Shown: positions 1-9,017 of the stretch, piece after piece | Numbering within the stretch: position 1 is the first letter of the stretch | How the letters are laid out: the number at the start of each line of letters is the position of its first letter | NCBI GenBank assembly: GCA_017303635.1 | Contig: JAFLCG010000006.1 | Span: 295,067 to 359,066, forward strand | DNA length: 64,000 nt | Source: Anaerolineae bacterium | GTDB taxonomy: Bacteria; Chloroflexota; Anaerolineae; Aggregatilineales; Phototrophicaceae | Reading direction: 5' to 3' | The notes under the pieces: generated by a model | What the model saw: the letters and a program-made list of their open reading frames with translations, nothing else | Told to the model about the DNA's origin: nothing | Database searches by the model: none | Program-made: the position numbers and the translations under genes

Positions 1-1
1 C

Positions 2-1039
2 CTCCCGGGTTTTGGTATGTACAAGATCAACACCGCCTACTTTTATGGGGAAAACAACGCCGTTGAAGGAGGCGGAATCGGCCTGCTGAAAGCGACCATC
101 CGTTATAACCTCGGCCTGAATATCGACTTCTATGCGCGGATCAACTTCACTGGCTTTGGGCAATTGATTGATGAACTGGGCGGGATCGCCATCACCGTTG
201 ACTGCACAATCCGGGACTGGAAGCTCATTTCGCCAGAGCTGGATAAACAACTGGCAGAAAACTACGAAATGTATACCCTGCGCCCGGGGCTGCGGTACCT
301 GGATGGTGAACTGGCGTTGTGGTACGTCCGCAGCCGCAAGACCAGCAGCGACCTCGACCGGGGCCGCCGTCAACAGGATGTGCTGCGCGCCATCTGGCGG
401 AAGATCAAGCAGGAAGGACTGCTGCAGAACCTGCCGCGCCTGTGGGATGATGTCCAGGAAATTGTGCAGACCGATCTAACGCTGGCGGACATGCTCGGTC
501 TCCTGCCATTGGCAAACCAGACGGATACTAGCGATTTACGCTACTTCCTCTTTCGGCAGCGACATGAAGTGATTAATGACTATTCCGACGCAGGCCAGGC
601 CGTGTTGATCCCACAACATGACGCTGTTCACGAATTGATGCAGAACGTGGTCCTACCACCGCCTTCAGCACGTGGTGCCGTGCAGCGCCCACGCGTCGCC
701 GTCATCAACGCCAGCGAGATCCCGGGCATGGCAGCGGTCGCGGCGGATCGATTGGAGTTAGAAGGCTTTGAAACCACTGTTCTGGAGGAACCCGCCAGCT
801 ACCGCCAGTATAACCACATCATTGATTACACCGGCGCGACCAAAGGCAACCCGATAGACCGCATTCAGCACTTGCTGCGCGTGACCGCCGAAGGGGTGGA
901 AATCACACCGGACGCGAACCGTGATTACGACTACCGAGTCTACATCGGCTGGATGTACCAGTATTGGTCATGCACGCGGGATGTCATCCAGCCGCCCGCC
1001 GATGACGCCACGCCTACACCAGAACCTACCCCGCCTTAG
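2..1039 (+). CDS. LytR-CpsA-Psr (LCP) family protein, 5'-truncated by window edge
   Basis: The reading frame is already open at base 2 (LPGFGMYKINTAYFYGE), so the start lies outside the window. The visible part carries the C-terminal half of an LCP catalytic domain: the KINTAY segment, LGLNIDFYARINF, and the Arg-rich RSRKTSSDLDRGRRQQ stretch that in this family contacts the polyprenyl-pyrophosphate. A LytR_C-type domain follows (about residues 230-315, VINASEIPGMAAVAADRLE), then a short Thr/Pro tail. LCP proteins transfer teichoic acid or polysaccharide chains to the cell wall on the outer face of the membrane; the N-terminal anchor is not visible. The gene is convergent with the kinase downstream and the two stop codons overlap by 4 bases. 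Confidence 0.88.
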   Translation, partial: LPGFGMYKINTAYFYGENNAVEGGGIGLLKATIRYNLGLNIDFYARINFTGFGQLIDELGGIAITVDCTIRDWKLISPELDKQLAENYEMYTLRPGLRYLDGELALWYVRSRKTSSDLDRGRRQQDVLRAIWRKIKQEGLLQNLPRLWDDVQEIVQTDLTLADMLGLLPLANQTDTSDLRYFLFRQRHEVINDYSDAGQAVLIPQHDAVHELMQNVVLPPPSARGAVQRPRVAVINASEIPGMAAVAADRLELEGFETTVLEEPASYRQYNHIIDYTGATKGNPIDRIQHLLRVTAEGVEITPDANRDYDYRVYIGWMYQYWSCTRDVIQPPADDATPTPEPTPP

Positions 1040-3666
1040 TTCTTGAACAGCGGCCCGGCCACGCGGGTACATACCCGGTCACCGACAAAGGCCAGCACCT
1101 GCACAAAGAACTGATTGCCTTTATCGCCATACCAGGTCGTATCCAGGTTGAGTTCAATTGCATCACGACCTTCAAAGTTCTGCGCCCCAGTGTCATAGAG
1201 GAGCGCCCCACCCGATGGGCGTGGGATCGGGTTGCGACCGGCATCCAAAATGACGATCTGATAACGGTTCGCACCGGGGACATGCGTCCAGCGGAAGTAC
1301 GTGGCCCCACTGATCGGGAAGCCGCCGAACGGGTTGGTGATCTGGAAGACATCGCACACATCCACCACGGCTGTCCCAACCGGATTGGTTGCGCCGGGGG
1401 CGGGTGTCAAACTGGGCGGGACCCGGGTCGCGCGGGGCGTAGGCGGCGGAGTCACCTGTGGGATACGGTCGCGCTCGCCCAACAGACGCACATTTTCTTC
1501 CCAGATCCAGCCGGTGCGGGCATCCGGCAATTCGATCAGGTACCAGCGCAGTCCATCGCTGGCGGCCACCCCCAACACGGTATAAATCTCACCACGGAGG
1601 CTGGAGCGCAGGATCGGCGCTTGGCGGTCAGGCCGCACGCGGATCGCACGCCCTTCCGCAGCCGGTTCCGCCTGAACCACTGACGGGGTCGGCGTATGGG
1701 TCGCGGTCGCTGTGCGGGTAGCGGTTGGCGTCCGAGTCGCAGTTGCTGTCCGGGTGGCTGTGGGCGTAGCCGTAAATGTCCGGGTTGATGTCGGAGTCGC
1801 GGTTGATGATGGCGTCACAGTCGCGGTTGGCGTTGGCGATGGAGTCACGGTTAACGTGGCGGTCGCCGTGGCTGAGGGAGTCAGCGTGAAGGTCGCCGTC
1901 GGTGTGGGCGAGGGCGTCACCGTGAAGGTCGCGGTTGCTGTCAAGGTAGCCGTGGCCGTGGCTGTACGAGTCGCAGTCGGTGTACGCGAGGGCGTTACGG
2001 TGGCCGTAGGGGTACGGGCGATACTGGTCTGAGTCTGCCCTGCATTGAGCGTCTGGCGGGCGCGGACAGCCGTCTCCGTCGCGGTGGCATCCTGGGCAAA
2101 AAGCGCCGTCAGTTCTGCCGCCAGCGTTCCGGCTTCATCCGGGGTCGGGGTAGCCGTCCAAGCGGTGGCCGTGACCGTCAGGATGGCTGCATAGGTTTCA
2201 CGCGCCAGAATAGCTGGTGCCAAGGTTTCGGTCGCGGTTGGGCTAGCGGTCACAGTCGCGGTATCAGTGCTGGTCGGCGGCTGCGTATCGGTGGCAGTCG
2301 GAGCAGGCGTATCCGTGGCGGTGGGCGGAACCTCGGTCGGTGTGGCTGAAGGCGATTCAGTCGGCGTGGCAGTGGGGCCACGATCCACCACAATCGCCGC
2401 GGGATCGGTAGCGGTCACCACCTGCACCACCCCTACCGGATTGGTCGGGGTCGGCACCGTACCGGGATCATTGCCAGTGCCGCGCAGAAGCAGGAAAGCG
2501 ACAACGGCCACCAGCACAGCTATCAGCCCAAAGGGCCAGTAGCGCAGCAATCCGCCCTTGTTAGCCACAGCAGAAGCAGTGGTCACGGGGGTGGCGGGTA
2601 GCGGCGCGGGTGTGTTTCCCGACGCAACCACATCCGGCTGAGTCGGCGGAAAGAGCGGCGTGGGCGCAATGGCTGCCGGAGGCGTCGGCGGTTTAACGGG
2701 CGGTGGTGGAGTAACAGGCCGCGCCCCACCCGGTGTGGGCGTCATGAGGCGGGCGGTCGGCTCATCCCCGCGGGGCGGCACCCGCAGATCAAAGAAGCCG
2801 GTTTCGCGCATGACTTCCGAGGTCCCAATGGCCTCGGCAAAGTCGATGGCAAAGTCCTTGTTGGTCGCATAACGTTCGTCGCTGCGCTTGGACATGGCCC
2901 GGGTGACGACATTGGCAACCGCCAGCGGAATATCCTCGCGGATTTCGTAGAGGGGTTGGGCCTGCTCATCCAGGTGTTTGTACATGAGGGCGTAGGGAGT
3001 CGGCCCTTCAAACGGGGTGCGACCTGCCAGCAGTGTATAGACCACAATCCCCAGCGCATATTGATCGGTCGCCGGGGTAATCTCGGTGCCGCGCCACTGC
3101 TCCGGGGACATAAAAGCCGGGGTGCCCATCACCATGCCGGTGCTGGTCATCCCGCTGGTGGCTTCCAGAATCTTGGCGATGCCAAAGTCAACGATGTAGG
3201 GCGTACCCCGATCATCAAACAGGATGTTGTTCGGCTTAATATCGCGGTGGATGACTCCCCGCGAATGCGCGTAATCCAACGCGTCAGCCACCCCGTTCAG
3301 GAGCCGACTGATCTCCCCCAGCGACGGTGCGGGCTTATCCTGTGCCTGCTGCTGGATGATGCGCTCGGCCAATGAGCCGCCGGTCAAGAGCCGCATGACC
3401 ACGTAGGAAATGCCATCTTCCACGCCGTAGTCATAGACCGGCACGATGTTGGGGTGTTCCAGACGGGCAGCAGTATGGGCTTCGCGGGTGAAGCGTTCGG
3501 CGTAGGTCGAATCCGGGGCAATATTCGGCGTGAATACTTTGAGGGCAACCGGGCGGTTCAGGCTGGCTTGCAGGGCCTCATAGACGATGCCCATCCCACC
3601 ATGCCCAATAATGCGGCGAATGTGATAAGGGCCGAGGGTTTTACCTGCCAGATTCTGAATGGACAT
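1036..3666 (-). CDS. Membrane-anchored Ser/Thr protein kinase with Thr/Pro-rich stalk and SH3b domain
   Basis: An N-terminal Hanks-type kinase (about residues 10-275) shows the Gly loop GHGGMGIVYEA, catalytic VIHRDIKPNN and the IVDFGIAK magnesium loop. One transmembrane helix follows near residue 375 (WPFGLIAVLVAVVAFLLL). The outer part is about 250 residues of Thr/Pro/Ala low complexity, then an SH3b-like domain (IRVRPDRQAP through GWIWEENVRLLG) and a C-terminal domain of about 110 residues that I do not recognise. I chose the ATG at 3666 (MSIQNLAGKTLGPY) because the kinase fold starts right after it; a GTG at 3711 would add 15 residues. The role is probably signalling from the wall or surface, since SH3b domains often bind peptides of the envelope. 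It lies 114 bp downstream of, and on the same strand as, the P-loop kinase gene. Confidence 0.9.
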   Translation of the reverse strand: MSIQNLAGKTLGPYHIRRIIGHGGMGIVYEALQASLNRPVALKVFTPNIAPDSTYAERFTREAHTAARLEHPNIVPVYDYGVEDGISYVVMRLLTGGSLAERIIQQQAQDKPAPSLGEISRLLNGVADALDYAHSRGVIHRDIKPNNILFDDRGTPYIVDFGIAKILEATSGMTSTGMVMGTPAFMSPEQWRGTEITPATDQYALGIVVYTLLAGRTPFEGPTPYALMYKHLDEQAQPLYEIREDIPLAVANVVTRAMSKRSDERYATNKDFAIDFAEAIGTSEVMRETGFFDLRVPPRGDEPTARLMTPTPGGARPVTPPPPVKPPTPPAAIAPTPLFPPTQPDVVASGNTPAPLPATPVTTASAVANKGGLLRYWPFGLIAVLVAVVAFLLLRGTGNDPGTVPTPTNPVGVVQVVTATDPAAIVVDRGPTATPTESPSATPTEVPPTATDTPAPTATDTQPPTSTDTATVTASPTATETLAPAILARETYAAILTVTATAWTATPTPDEAGTLAAELTALFAQDATATETAVRARQTLNAGQTQTSIARTPTATVTPSRTPTATRTATATATLTATATFTVTPSPTPTATFTLTPSATATATLTVTPSPTPTATVTPSSTATPTSTRTFTATPTATRTATATRTPTATRTATATHTPTPSVVQAEPAAEGRAIRVRPDRQAPILRSSLRGEIYTVLGVAASDGLRWYLIELPDARTGWIWEENVRLLGERDRIPQVTPPPTPRATRVPPSLTPAPGATNPVGTAVVDVCDVFQITNPFGGFPISGATYFRWTHVPGANRYQIVILDAGRNPIPRPSGGALLYDTGAQNFEGRDAIELNLDTTWYGDKGNQFFVQVLAFVGDRVCTRVAGPLFKN
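1684..2036 (-). repeat. Low-complexity Thr/Pro/Ala coding repeat in kinase stalk
   Basis: Between the transmembrane helix and the SH3b domain the kinase gene contains degenerate short repeats coding for units such as TPSPTPTATFTL, TATRT and PTATRTATAT. On the + strand this reads as gtcgcggtcgctgt-like hexamer runs. It probably forms an extended wall-spanning stalk. Such arrays vary in length between strains and also create long spurious open frames on the opposite strand. Confidence 0.85.
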
Positions 3667-3780
3667 GCGCTTGCAAGCCTGTGTGGTCGAGTAAACCGCT
3701 GTGACATCCACAAGCGTAACACAGAATTCAGATCACGCCCATTTAAGAGCGGTTGGTTTTTGGTTAACCTGAACGCAGGG

Positions 3781-4317
3781 CTACCAGCCCAGCGGCGGCT
3801 CGGCCTGAACAAAGGTCAACGCCTGTTCCAGCATCTGATCCAACGGCGGCGCGGTATCCAGCAGCAGCGTATCTTCGGGCAGATGGGCGTACCAGGCCGA
3901 TTCCTGATCGGGGGCAGTCAAATCCGCCGTCCATTGAGACTCGAGCGCTTCCCGTGAACTGAGCCGCCGGGCACGGAGGTGCGGATCCAACACACAGCGG
4001 ATGACTTTCAAACGCGCCTGGCTGTTTTTGACGATCCGGTTGACTTCATTGAGGATGATCGGCTGGCGCCCGGCGGTATCCAGCACGAGCGAGCGGCGCT
4101 GCAGGACAACCAGGTCTTCCGCCAGCTTCAGCACCACTTTGTAGGCCATCGCACCGGCCTCGGCTGATGGAGTCCCCGCCTGGAGCAAGGTCGTATGGAC
4201 AACATCCTTATCCAGCACCACCCAGTCCAGGCTGGTGGCGATGGCGCGGGCCAGGGTGCTTTTCCCGGTGCCGGGCATCCCCGCCAGCATGACCAGCGTC
4301 AACGGAAGTTCTGCCAT
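3781..4317 (-). CDS. P-loop kinase / AAA-family ATPase (zeta-toxin or CPT-like)
   Basis: This 178-residue protein has a clear Walker A motif near the N-terminus (MLAGMPGTGKST), followed by VVLDKDVVHTTLL, in which the Asp-Lys-Asp resembles the substrate region of small nucleotide or sugar kinases such as gluconate kinase, chloramphenicol phosphotransferase or the zeta-toxin fold. LVLDTAGRQP is a plausible Walker B region, and the Arg-rich segment LRARRLSSREA fits a lid. The length suits a single-domain phosphotransferase. The substrate cannot be read from the sequence. No antitoxin-like partner is adjacent, so a housekeeping small-molecule kinase is more likely than a toxin. Confidence 0.75.
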   Translation of the reverse strand: MAELPLTLVMLAGMPGTGKSTLARAIATSLDWVVLDKDVVHTTLLQAGTPSAEAGAMAYKVVLKLAEDLVVLQRRSLVLDTAGRQPIILNEVNRIVKNSQARLKVIRCVLDPHLRARRLSSREALESQWTADLTAPDQESAWYAHLPEDTLLLDTAPPLDQMLEQALTFVQAEPPLGW

Positions 4318-4477
4318 TGTGAGGCTCCTTGGCTCCGGTTCCCCGGGCTATCCAGAAAAACAATCGGTGTTGATAACATTGCTACTGGATCCAGGTGAAC
4401 CCCACAACGGACTCTCCACTATCGACTCCAGACCATCAACTATAGACTATGCATAAAAGGCTTTCGACCAGGAACCC

Positions 4478-6097
4478 ATGACCATGATGACTCTGGAACA
4501 GCAAGTTGGCGAGATGATGATGGCTGGCTTTGAGGGGCTGGAAGCACCAGCGCACATCCTCGAGTGGCTTCGAGCGGGGCGGATTGGGGGGGTGATCCTC
4601 TTCGCCCGCAACGTGGACTCCCCGGCACAGGTCCTCCGGCTGACCCATGCGCTGCGGGAGGCTGCGGGCCGTCCCATCCTCATCGGCATCGACCAGGAAG
4701 GTGGAACCGTCGCGCGGCTGCGGAGCGGCTTCACCGAAAGTCCCGGCGCGATGGCGATCAGCGCCTGCAGCGAAGATGCCGAGGGCTACAGTGAGCGCGT
4801 TTCAGCCGTGTTGGGCGCCGAGATGCGGGCGCTGGGCATCAACTGGACTTTTGCGCCCGTGCTGGACATCACCCATGACATCCGCAACCCCTCGGTGGGG
4901 ACACGCTCTTACGGAAACGACCGGGAACGGGTGGGACTGTTAGCCACAGCAGCCGTCCGTGGTTTCGAGAGCGCCGGCGTGGCAGCCTGCCTCAAGCACT
5001 TCCCCGGCCTGGGAAAATCACTGGTTGACACCCACGTGGATCTGGCGGTCATCAGCGGCCCGGTGGATGACCTGTACCGCACGGATCTAATCCCGTTCCG
5101 ACGGGTGATCCAGAGTGGTGTCGCCAGCGTGATGATCACCCATGTCAAGTTCGATGCGCTGGACTCGGAAAATCCGGCAACGATGGCGGGGGCCGTGGTC
5201 GAGGGGCTGCTGCGCGATACGCTGGATTACGAAGCCTTAGTGACGACTGATTGCATGGAGATGAAGGCCATCACCCGCTACTTTGGTTCTGGCGAGGCGG
5301 CGGTGCGTTCGGTGCTGGCCGGCATCGACGTTGTCCTCAATTCGCATACGGTCGAGGCGCAGACGGCGGCTTATGAGGCGGTGCTGGCAGCGGTCCAGAG
5401 CGGGCGCATCCCCCTGGAGCGCATTAGCGAGTCCAACCGACGGATTGCAGCCATGAAGGCGCGTTTTGCCGGGGAAGACGTGGAACGCCCTGCCCTGAGC
5501 ATCATTCGTTCTGAGGCGCACCTGGCGACCGTGCGAGAAGCGGCGCGGGCAGGCTGTGTGCTGATTGAAGAAGAACTTAATGCAAAGATGCAAAGCGGCA
5601 AAGATGCAAAGCAGATTTTTCCGCTACCCTTGGGACTGGGCAAGCGGATTGCGTTAATCGAGTTTGCCTCGGCGATGGACTCGGAGGCGATGGATGTCAC
5701 TGGGACGACTGCCTTCAGCAGTATCGTGCGGGAACGGCTACCGGAGGTCAGCATCTTCTCGATTGCACCGGGGACTGTTCCGGATGCGGTAGGACAGGCG
5801 ACGCTGGAACAGACGCGGACTGCTGATGTCGTAGTAATCGCCACCCGCAACGCGCATCTCAACCCGGCACAGCAGGCGCTGGCGAGCGATCTGCTGACTG
5901 AACACGGTTCCAAAACCATCCTGCTCTGCCTGCGGAACCCGTATGATGCTGGCGTGCTCCCTGCGAGAGCATTCACGTTGTTCACCTGCGGGGATGCCAC
6001 ACCCTCGCTGGAGGCTGCGGCTGATGCGCTGGCCGGGGCTTTCACCCCGAGCGGCGTGCTGCCCGTCCCTATCGGTGCAGGGCTGGCGGTGACGTAA
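4478..6097 (+). CDS. nagZ: Glycoside hydrolase family 3 beta-N-acetylhexosaminidase
   Basis: NagZ-type enzymes remove GlcNAc from muropeptide fragments during wall recycling. The GH3 barrel shows GIDQEGGTVARL, the family signature CLKHFPGLGKSLVDTH (residues about 170-186, carrying the catalytic His/Asp dyad of NagZ enzymes) and VTTDCMEMKAI with the nucleophile Asp. The 539-residue length includes a C-terminal domain (about 385-539), so it is longer than minimal NagZ (about 340 residues). The ATG at 4478 has an AGGA six bases upstream. An in-frame low-complexity insert (NAKMQSGKDAKQIF) separates the barrel from the C-terminal domain and comes from a duplicated 14-bp repeat. The gene stands alone on this strand. 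Confidence 0.92.
   Translation: MTMMTLEQQVGEMMMAGFEGLEAPAHILEWLRAGRIGGVILFARNVDSPAQVLRLTHALREAAGRPILIGIDQEGGTVARLRSGFTESPGAMAISACSEDAEGYSERVSAVLGAEMRALGINWTFAPVLDITHDIRNPSVGTRSYGNDRERVGLLATAAVRGFESAGVAACLKHFPGLGKSLVDTHVDLAVISGPVDDLYRTDLIPFRRVIQSGVASVMITHVKFDALDSENPATMAGAVVEGLLRDTLDYEALVTTDCMEMKAITRYFGSGEAAVRSVLAGIDVVLNSHTVEAQTAAYEAVLAAVQSGRIPLERISESNRRIAAMKARFAGEDVERPALSIIRSEAHLATVREAARAGCVLIEEELNAKMQSGKDAKQIFPLPLGLGKRIALIEFASAMDSEAMDVTGTTAFSSIVRERLPEVSIFSIAPGTVPDAVGQATLEQTRTADVVVIATRNAHLNPAQQALASDLLTEHGSKTILLCLRNPYDAGVLPARAFTLFTCGDATPSLEAAADALAGAFTPSGVLPVPIGAGLAVT
5582..5611. repeat. Duplicated 14-bp unit inserted in nagZ
   Basis: Two exact copies of GCAAAGATGCAAAG lie at 5582-5595 and 5598-5611, separated by CG. 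They encode a Lys/Ala-rich stretch at the junction between the two NagZ domains and look like part of a dispersed element that entered the gene without breaking the frame. Confidence 0.8.
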
Positions 6098-6460
6098 GGA
6101 CTAAACTGTCGCCGATGGATTGAGCGGCAAGACGGGAGCGCGGCGCCAAACGGCGACATGGGTGCCAACCTTGACGGTGGGAAACCAGGGAGCCGTCACC
6201 AGATGGCGGCGTTGTCGGCGGGAAGCGAGGCGGATGCCACCGCCCGCCAAGCTTGGCCGTTGGCTGGCGGCTGGACGGGCGTTTGCCGCCATAGTGAAGT
6301 TCACAGTAGACAGTTCACAGTCACAGTGAAGCAGTGCTGAGTTCAACGTACCAGGTCCTGAGGGAACATGTAGAGTGGTGAACATGTGGAACATGGCGCT
6401 TGGCGAACTTAGAGAAAGTTAGGTGGTCCTGAGGACAGTGTAGCATAAGCAGGGGTAGCA

Positions 6461-6482
6461 AATCGGAACATATGTTCCGATT
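6461..6482. promoter_or_regulatory. Perfect 22-bp palindrome, operator candidate
   Basis: ATCGGAACATATGTTCCGAT (6462-6481) is its own reverse complement, and the flanking A/T extends the symmetry to 22 bp. It sits in AT-richer sequence than its surroundings. A dimeric regulator site is plausible, but no promoter or divergent gene is nearby, so the function is open. Confidence 0.45.
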
Positions 6483-6764
6483 CATTAGACTTATAGGAGT
6501 AATAGCTCACCAAGCGTCATTGTGGGAGTAGAGGTCCGAATTTCTACCGTCGACAAGATTTTGGTAGAGCAAGCGCAAAGACGGAACCTCACCCCCCGCC
6601 GCCTTCGGCGTCTCCTTACGTGACCCTGAGCCTTGGGAAAGGAAGATTGTCGTACGAGTCGGGTCGCTGGAGAGGGGGAGTCCAGAGTCCCTCCGAACAT
6701 TGACATCATCTCAATACCCCTACTTCCACGCTTGGCAAAATAGTAACGCAGTTGAAGGAGAAAT

Positions 6765-6845
6765 CCGGCGGGCGCACAGCCGCGGACGCCATAAATGGCG
6801 TCCCTACAATGGAGCAGGTAGACGCGCAACGGCGTGTCCCTACAA
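6765..6845. repeat. CCCTACA-family palindromic repeats
   Basis: Two hairpin modules end in GTCCCTACAA: GGACGCC-ATAA-ATGGCGTCC type near 6784-6806, and GACGCGCAACGGCGTGTC near 6822-6840. The same design recurs at 8026-8216, 18645-18670 and, more degenerate, at 25418-25462 and 35838-35870. Confidence 0.7.
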
Positions 6846-6898
6846 GAGACAGAGTGCTTGGCGTCAGTCCGATTTATGCGATTGGGATCACATGCTGA

Positions 6899-7948
6899 TT
6901 ACAGCACCTTGGCGGCGCTGGCGGCGAAACTGAGCAACACCTGTTCGCCACGGGCAGGCAGCGCCATGGACGGGTTGTTGAACATATCCACGTTCAGAAA
7001 CTGGTCTTTGAGCTTGGTCCGCACGCGCACGACCGAACCGAGGAAGTAGATATCATCCACCGCCGCGCTGATGCTGTTGGGATGCCCATTGGCATGGTTC
7101 AGGCTGACCGCTTCCGGTCGGATCGCCACTGTGACCGTGTCGGCCTCGGAGCCGATTCGCTCACCGGTCGTCAATTCCTGACCATCAATGCGGATGCGCC
7201 CGGCGCTCCTATCCACCACCTGCGCCTGCAGGACGTTGAGGGAACCGATGAAAGAGGCGACAAAAGAGGTCTGTGGCCGGTTATAGATGTCCAGCGGCGT
7301 GCCAAGCTGGTCGATGACACCCTGATTCATGACCACGATGCGGTCAGAGATGGAGAGCGCCTCTTCCTGATCGTGAGTCACGAAGATGGTGGTGATGCCT
7401 AACTGGCGCTGAATACTGCGGATTTCCTGACGTAGATTGACACGGATTTTGGCATCCAGCGCCGACAGGGGTTCATCCAGCAGGAGCACCTGTGGCTGGA
7501 TCGCCAACGCACGCGCCAGCGCCACGCGCTGCTGCTGACCACCGGACAGCTGGTGCGGGTAGCGGTTGGCAAACTGCTCCATGTGGATGATACCCAGCAT
7601 ATCCTTGATGCGCTTCTGCCGCAGCCCTCCATCCGCACCGGCCACCTTCAATCCGAACTGGATGTTATCGGCCACGGTCATATTCGGGAACAGGGCGTAC
7701 TGCTGGAAAACCATGCCAATGTTGCGCTTATTGGCGTTGAGCGCAGTCACATCCTTGCCATCAATAATGATGCGCCCCCGCGTGGGCTTCTCGAATCCGG
7801 CAATCATGCGGAGGACGGTGGTCTTGCCGCAGCCGCTGGGGCCGAGAAAGGAGACAAACTCCCCTTTTTCGACTTGCAGGTTAAAGTCCTGCACCGCGAC
7901 CGCCGCCCCAAATTCCTTGCGTAGACTGCTCAATTCAAGAAACGTCAT
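6899..7948 (-). CDS. ABC transporter ATP-binding protein (polyamine/iron type)
   Basis: This is the motor subunit of the importer encoded just upstream. All ABC motifs are visible: Walker A GPSGCGKT, Q-loop FQQYALFPNMTV, signature LSGGQQQRVALARAL, Walker B VLLLDEPLSALD and the switch His in FVTHDQEEA. A TOBE-like C-terminal domain (about residues 250-349) is typical of PotA/FbpC/MalK-class subunits. I chose the ATG at 7948 (MTFLELSSLRKEF) because it starts the ABC fold and has AAAAGGA seven bases upstream; the longer open frame to 8032 reads through repeat sequence. It is the last gene of the operon and is separated from the permease by a 96-bp tandem repeat block. Confidence 0.93.
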   Translation of the reverse strand: MTFLELSSLRKEFGAAVAVQDFNLQVEKGEFVSFLGPSGCGKTTVLRMIAGFEKPTRGRIIIDGKDVTALNANKRNIGMVFQQYALFPNMTVADNIQFGLKVAGADGGLRQKRIKDMLGIIHMEQFANRYPHQLSGGQQQRVALARALAIQPQVLLLDEPLSALDAKIRVNLRQEIRSIQRQLGITTIFVTHDQEEALSISDRIVVMNQGVIDQLGTPLDIYNRPQTSFVASFIGSLNVLQAQVVDRSAGRIRIDGQELTTGERIGSEADTVTVAIRPEAVSLNHANGHPNSISAAVDDIYFLGSVVRVRTKLKDQFLNVDMFNNPSMALPARGEQVLLSFAASAAKVL

Positions 7949-8025
7949 GTCAAATCCTTTTGCAGCGGTCGGTTGCGGGTGACCCGTTTTGGGTTTCTGG
8001 TTACAAGTTTCAGGTACGGACGGCG

Positions 8026-8216
8026 GGCGCACAGCCGTGCGCCCCTACAACAGATTGCGGACGTGCCATTGCGCGTCCCTATATAACAGCCACGGACGCC
8101 TTGAATGGCGTCCCTACGACAGGCGCACAGCCGTGCGCCCCTACAACAGAAGGCGGACGCGCCGTTGCGCGTCCCTATATAACAACCACGGACGCCTTGA
8201 ATGGCGGCCCTACTAG
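8026..8216. repeat. Imperfect 96-bp tandem duplication of palindromic modules
   Basis: Unit 1 (8026-8121) and unit 2 (8122-8216) align along their length. Each holds GGCGCACAGCCGTGCGCC followed by CCTACAACAGA, a GCGCGTCCCTATATAACA module and GGACGCC-TTGA-ATGGCG, each a potential hairpin. The second unit ends inside the stop codon of the permease at 8213-8215. It lies between two genes of one operon, so the mRNA would contain about six hairpins here. Confidence 0.85.
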
Positions 8217-9013
8217 ACTGCGGCCACCCGCGCTCGGCCACGGCCCAGGCGCTGGATGGCTGCGATACAGGCCCAGGTCAGCACAAAGCTGATGATGCCC
8301 AGGGCGGTCGCCTGATCGCCCTGCCGTGAACTCAGGTCGAGCATATACGGGCTAAAGGCGGGTTGATTGAGCAAAGATGAAACCGTGAACTCCCCCAGCA
8401 CAATGGCAAAGGTGATAAAGGCGCCATTCAGCACCGCCACCAGCAAGTTCGGGAAGATCACCCGGAAAAGGATGGTGAACCAGCCTGCCCCCAAGCTCTG
8501 GGCGGCTTCCGTCAGGGCGCGAATGTTGACGGCCTGCATCCCGGCATCCACCGCACGGTACATGAACGGAAACGAGATAATGACATAGGCTCCCAACAGC
8601 ATGACGTACAAACCTTCATTGCTGTTCGTGAGCAGGATGTCATTGGGCAGCCGCACCGAATTAAAGAAGCGGATCAAGCCGAAGGTCATTAGCAACGCCG
8701 GGATCACCAACGGCACCACGGTCAGAAATTCGATGACCGGACGCATGCGGGGCATCCGCAACTGCACCCAGTAAGTGGTCGGCACGACGAGCAACGCGCT
8801 GATGAGAATGGTGAAAACGGCCGACCGCAGAGAAAAGAGAAAGGTTTCTGCAAATTTGGGGGCCGCGATCACATCCGTGAAGGCATCCAGGTAAAAGCCG
8901 CGCGGCGAAGTCACGGCTGACCAAACCATGGCTACCAATGGCAGAAAGAGATACAGAAAAGCTACTAATAACCAAAACCAGGCTAACCAGGAAGGCCGCT
9001 TTTGCGTCACCAT
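8213..9013 (-). CDS. ABC transporter permease (PotC/ModB-like)
   Basis: The 266-residue inner-membrane protein has about six hydrophobic helices, starting with WLAWFWLLVAFLYLFLPLVAMVW. The EAA loop that docks with the ATPase is ALTEAAQSLGAGWFTILFRVIFP (G at the conserved position). It starts 4 bp after the stop of the first permease, so the two are translationally coupled. With the 9018-9935 product it forms the heterodimeric channel of the importer. Confidence 0.9.
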   Translation of the reverse strand: MVTQKRPSWLAWFWLLVAFLYLFLPLVAMVWSAVTSPRGFYLDAFTDVIAAPKFAETFLFSLRSAVFTILISALLVVPTTYWVQLRMPRMRPVIEFLTVVPLVIPALLMTFGLIRFFNSVRLPNDILLTNSNEGLYVMLLGAYVIISFPFMYRAVDAGMQAVNIRALTEAAQSLGAGWFTILFRVIFPNLLVAVLNGAFITFAIVLGEFTVSSLLNQPAFSPYMLDLSSRQGDQATALGIISFVLTWACIAAIQRLGRGRARVAAV

Positions 9014-9017
9014 CGGC

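Larger units (their letters stand above)
6098..6898. other. 800-bp intergenic region, repeat-rich, no convincing gene
   Basis: I see no coding sequence with a start, ribosome site and protein-like composition here. The contents are: CACAGT-rich low complexity around 6295-6345; a perfect 22-bp palindrome at 6461-6482; a segment at 6585-6680 sharing GGAACCTCACCCCC with the element inside the YfhO-like gene; and hairpin modules of the CCCTACA family at about 6765-6845. The region separates nagZ from the convergent ABC-transporter operon. Confidence 0.7.

Noticed and set aside
1712..2032. A Val-rich open frame on the + strand
   Set aside because: It is the antisense of the Thr/Pro repeat of the Ser/Thr kinase.
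3781..4317. Zeta-type toxin
   Set aside because: The P-loop kinase fold fits, but there is no antitoxin gene next to it and no toxin-specific motif was seen.
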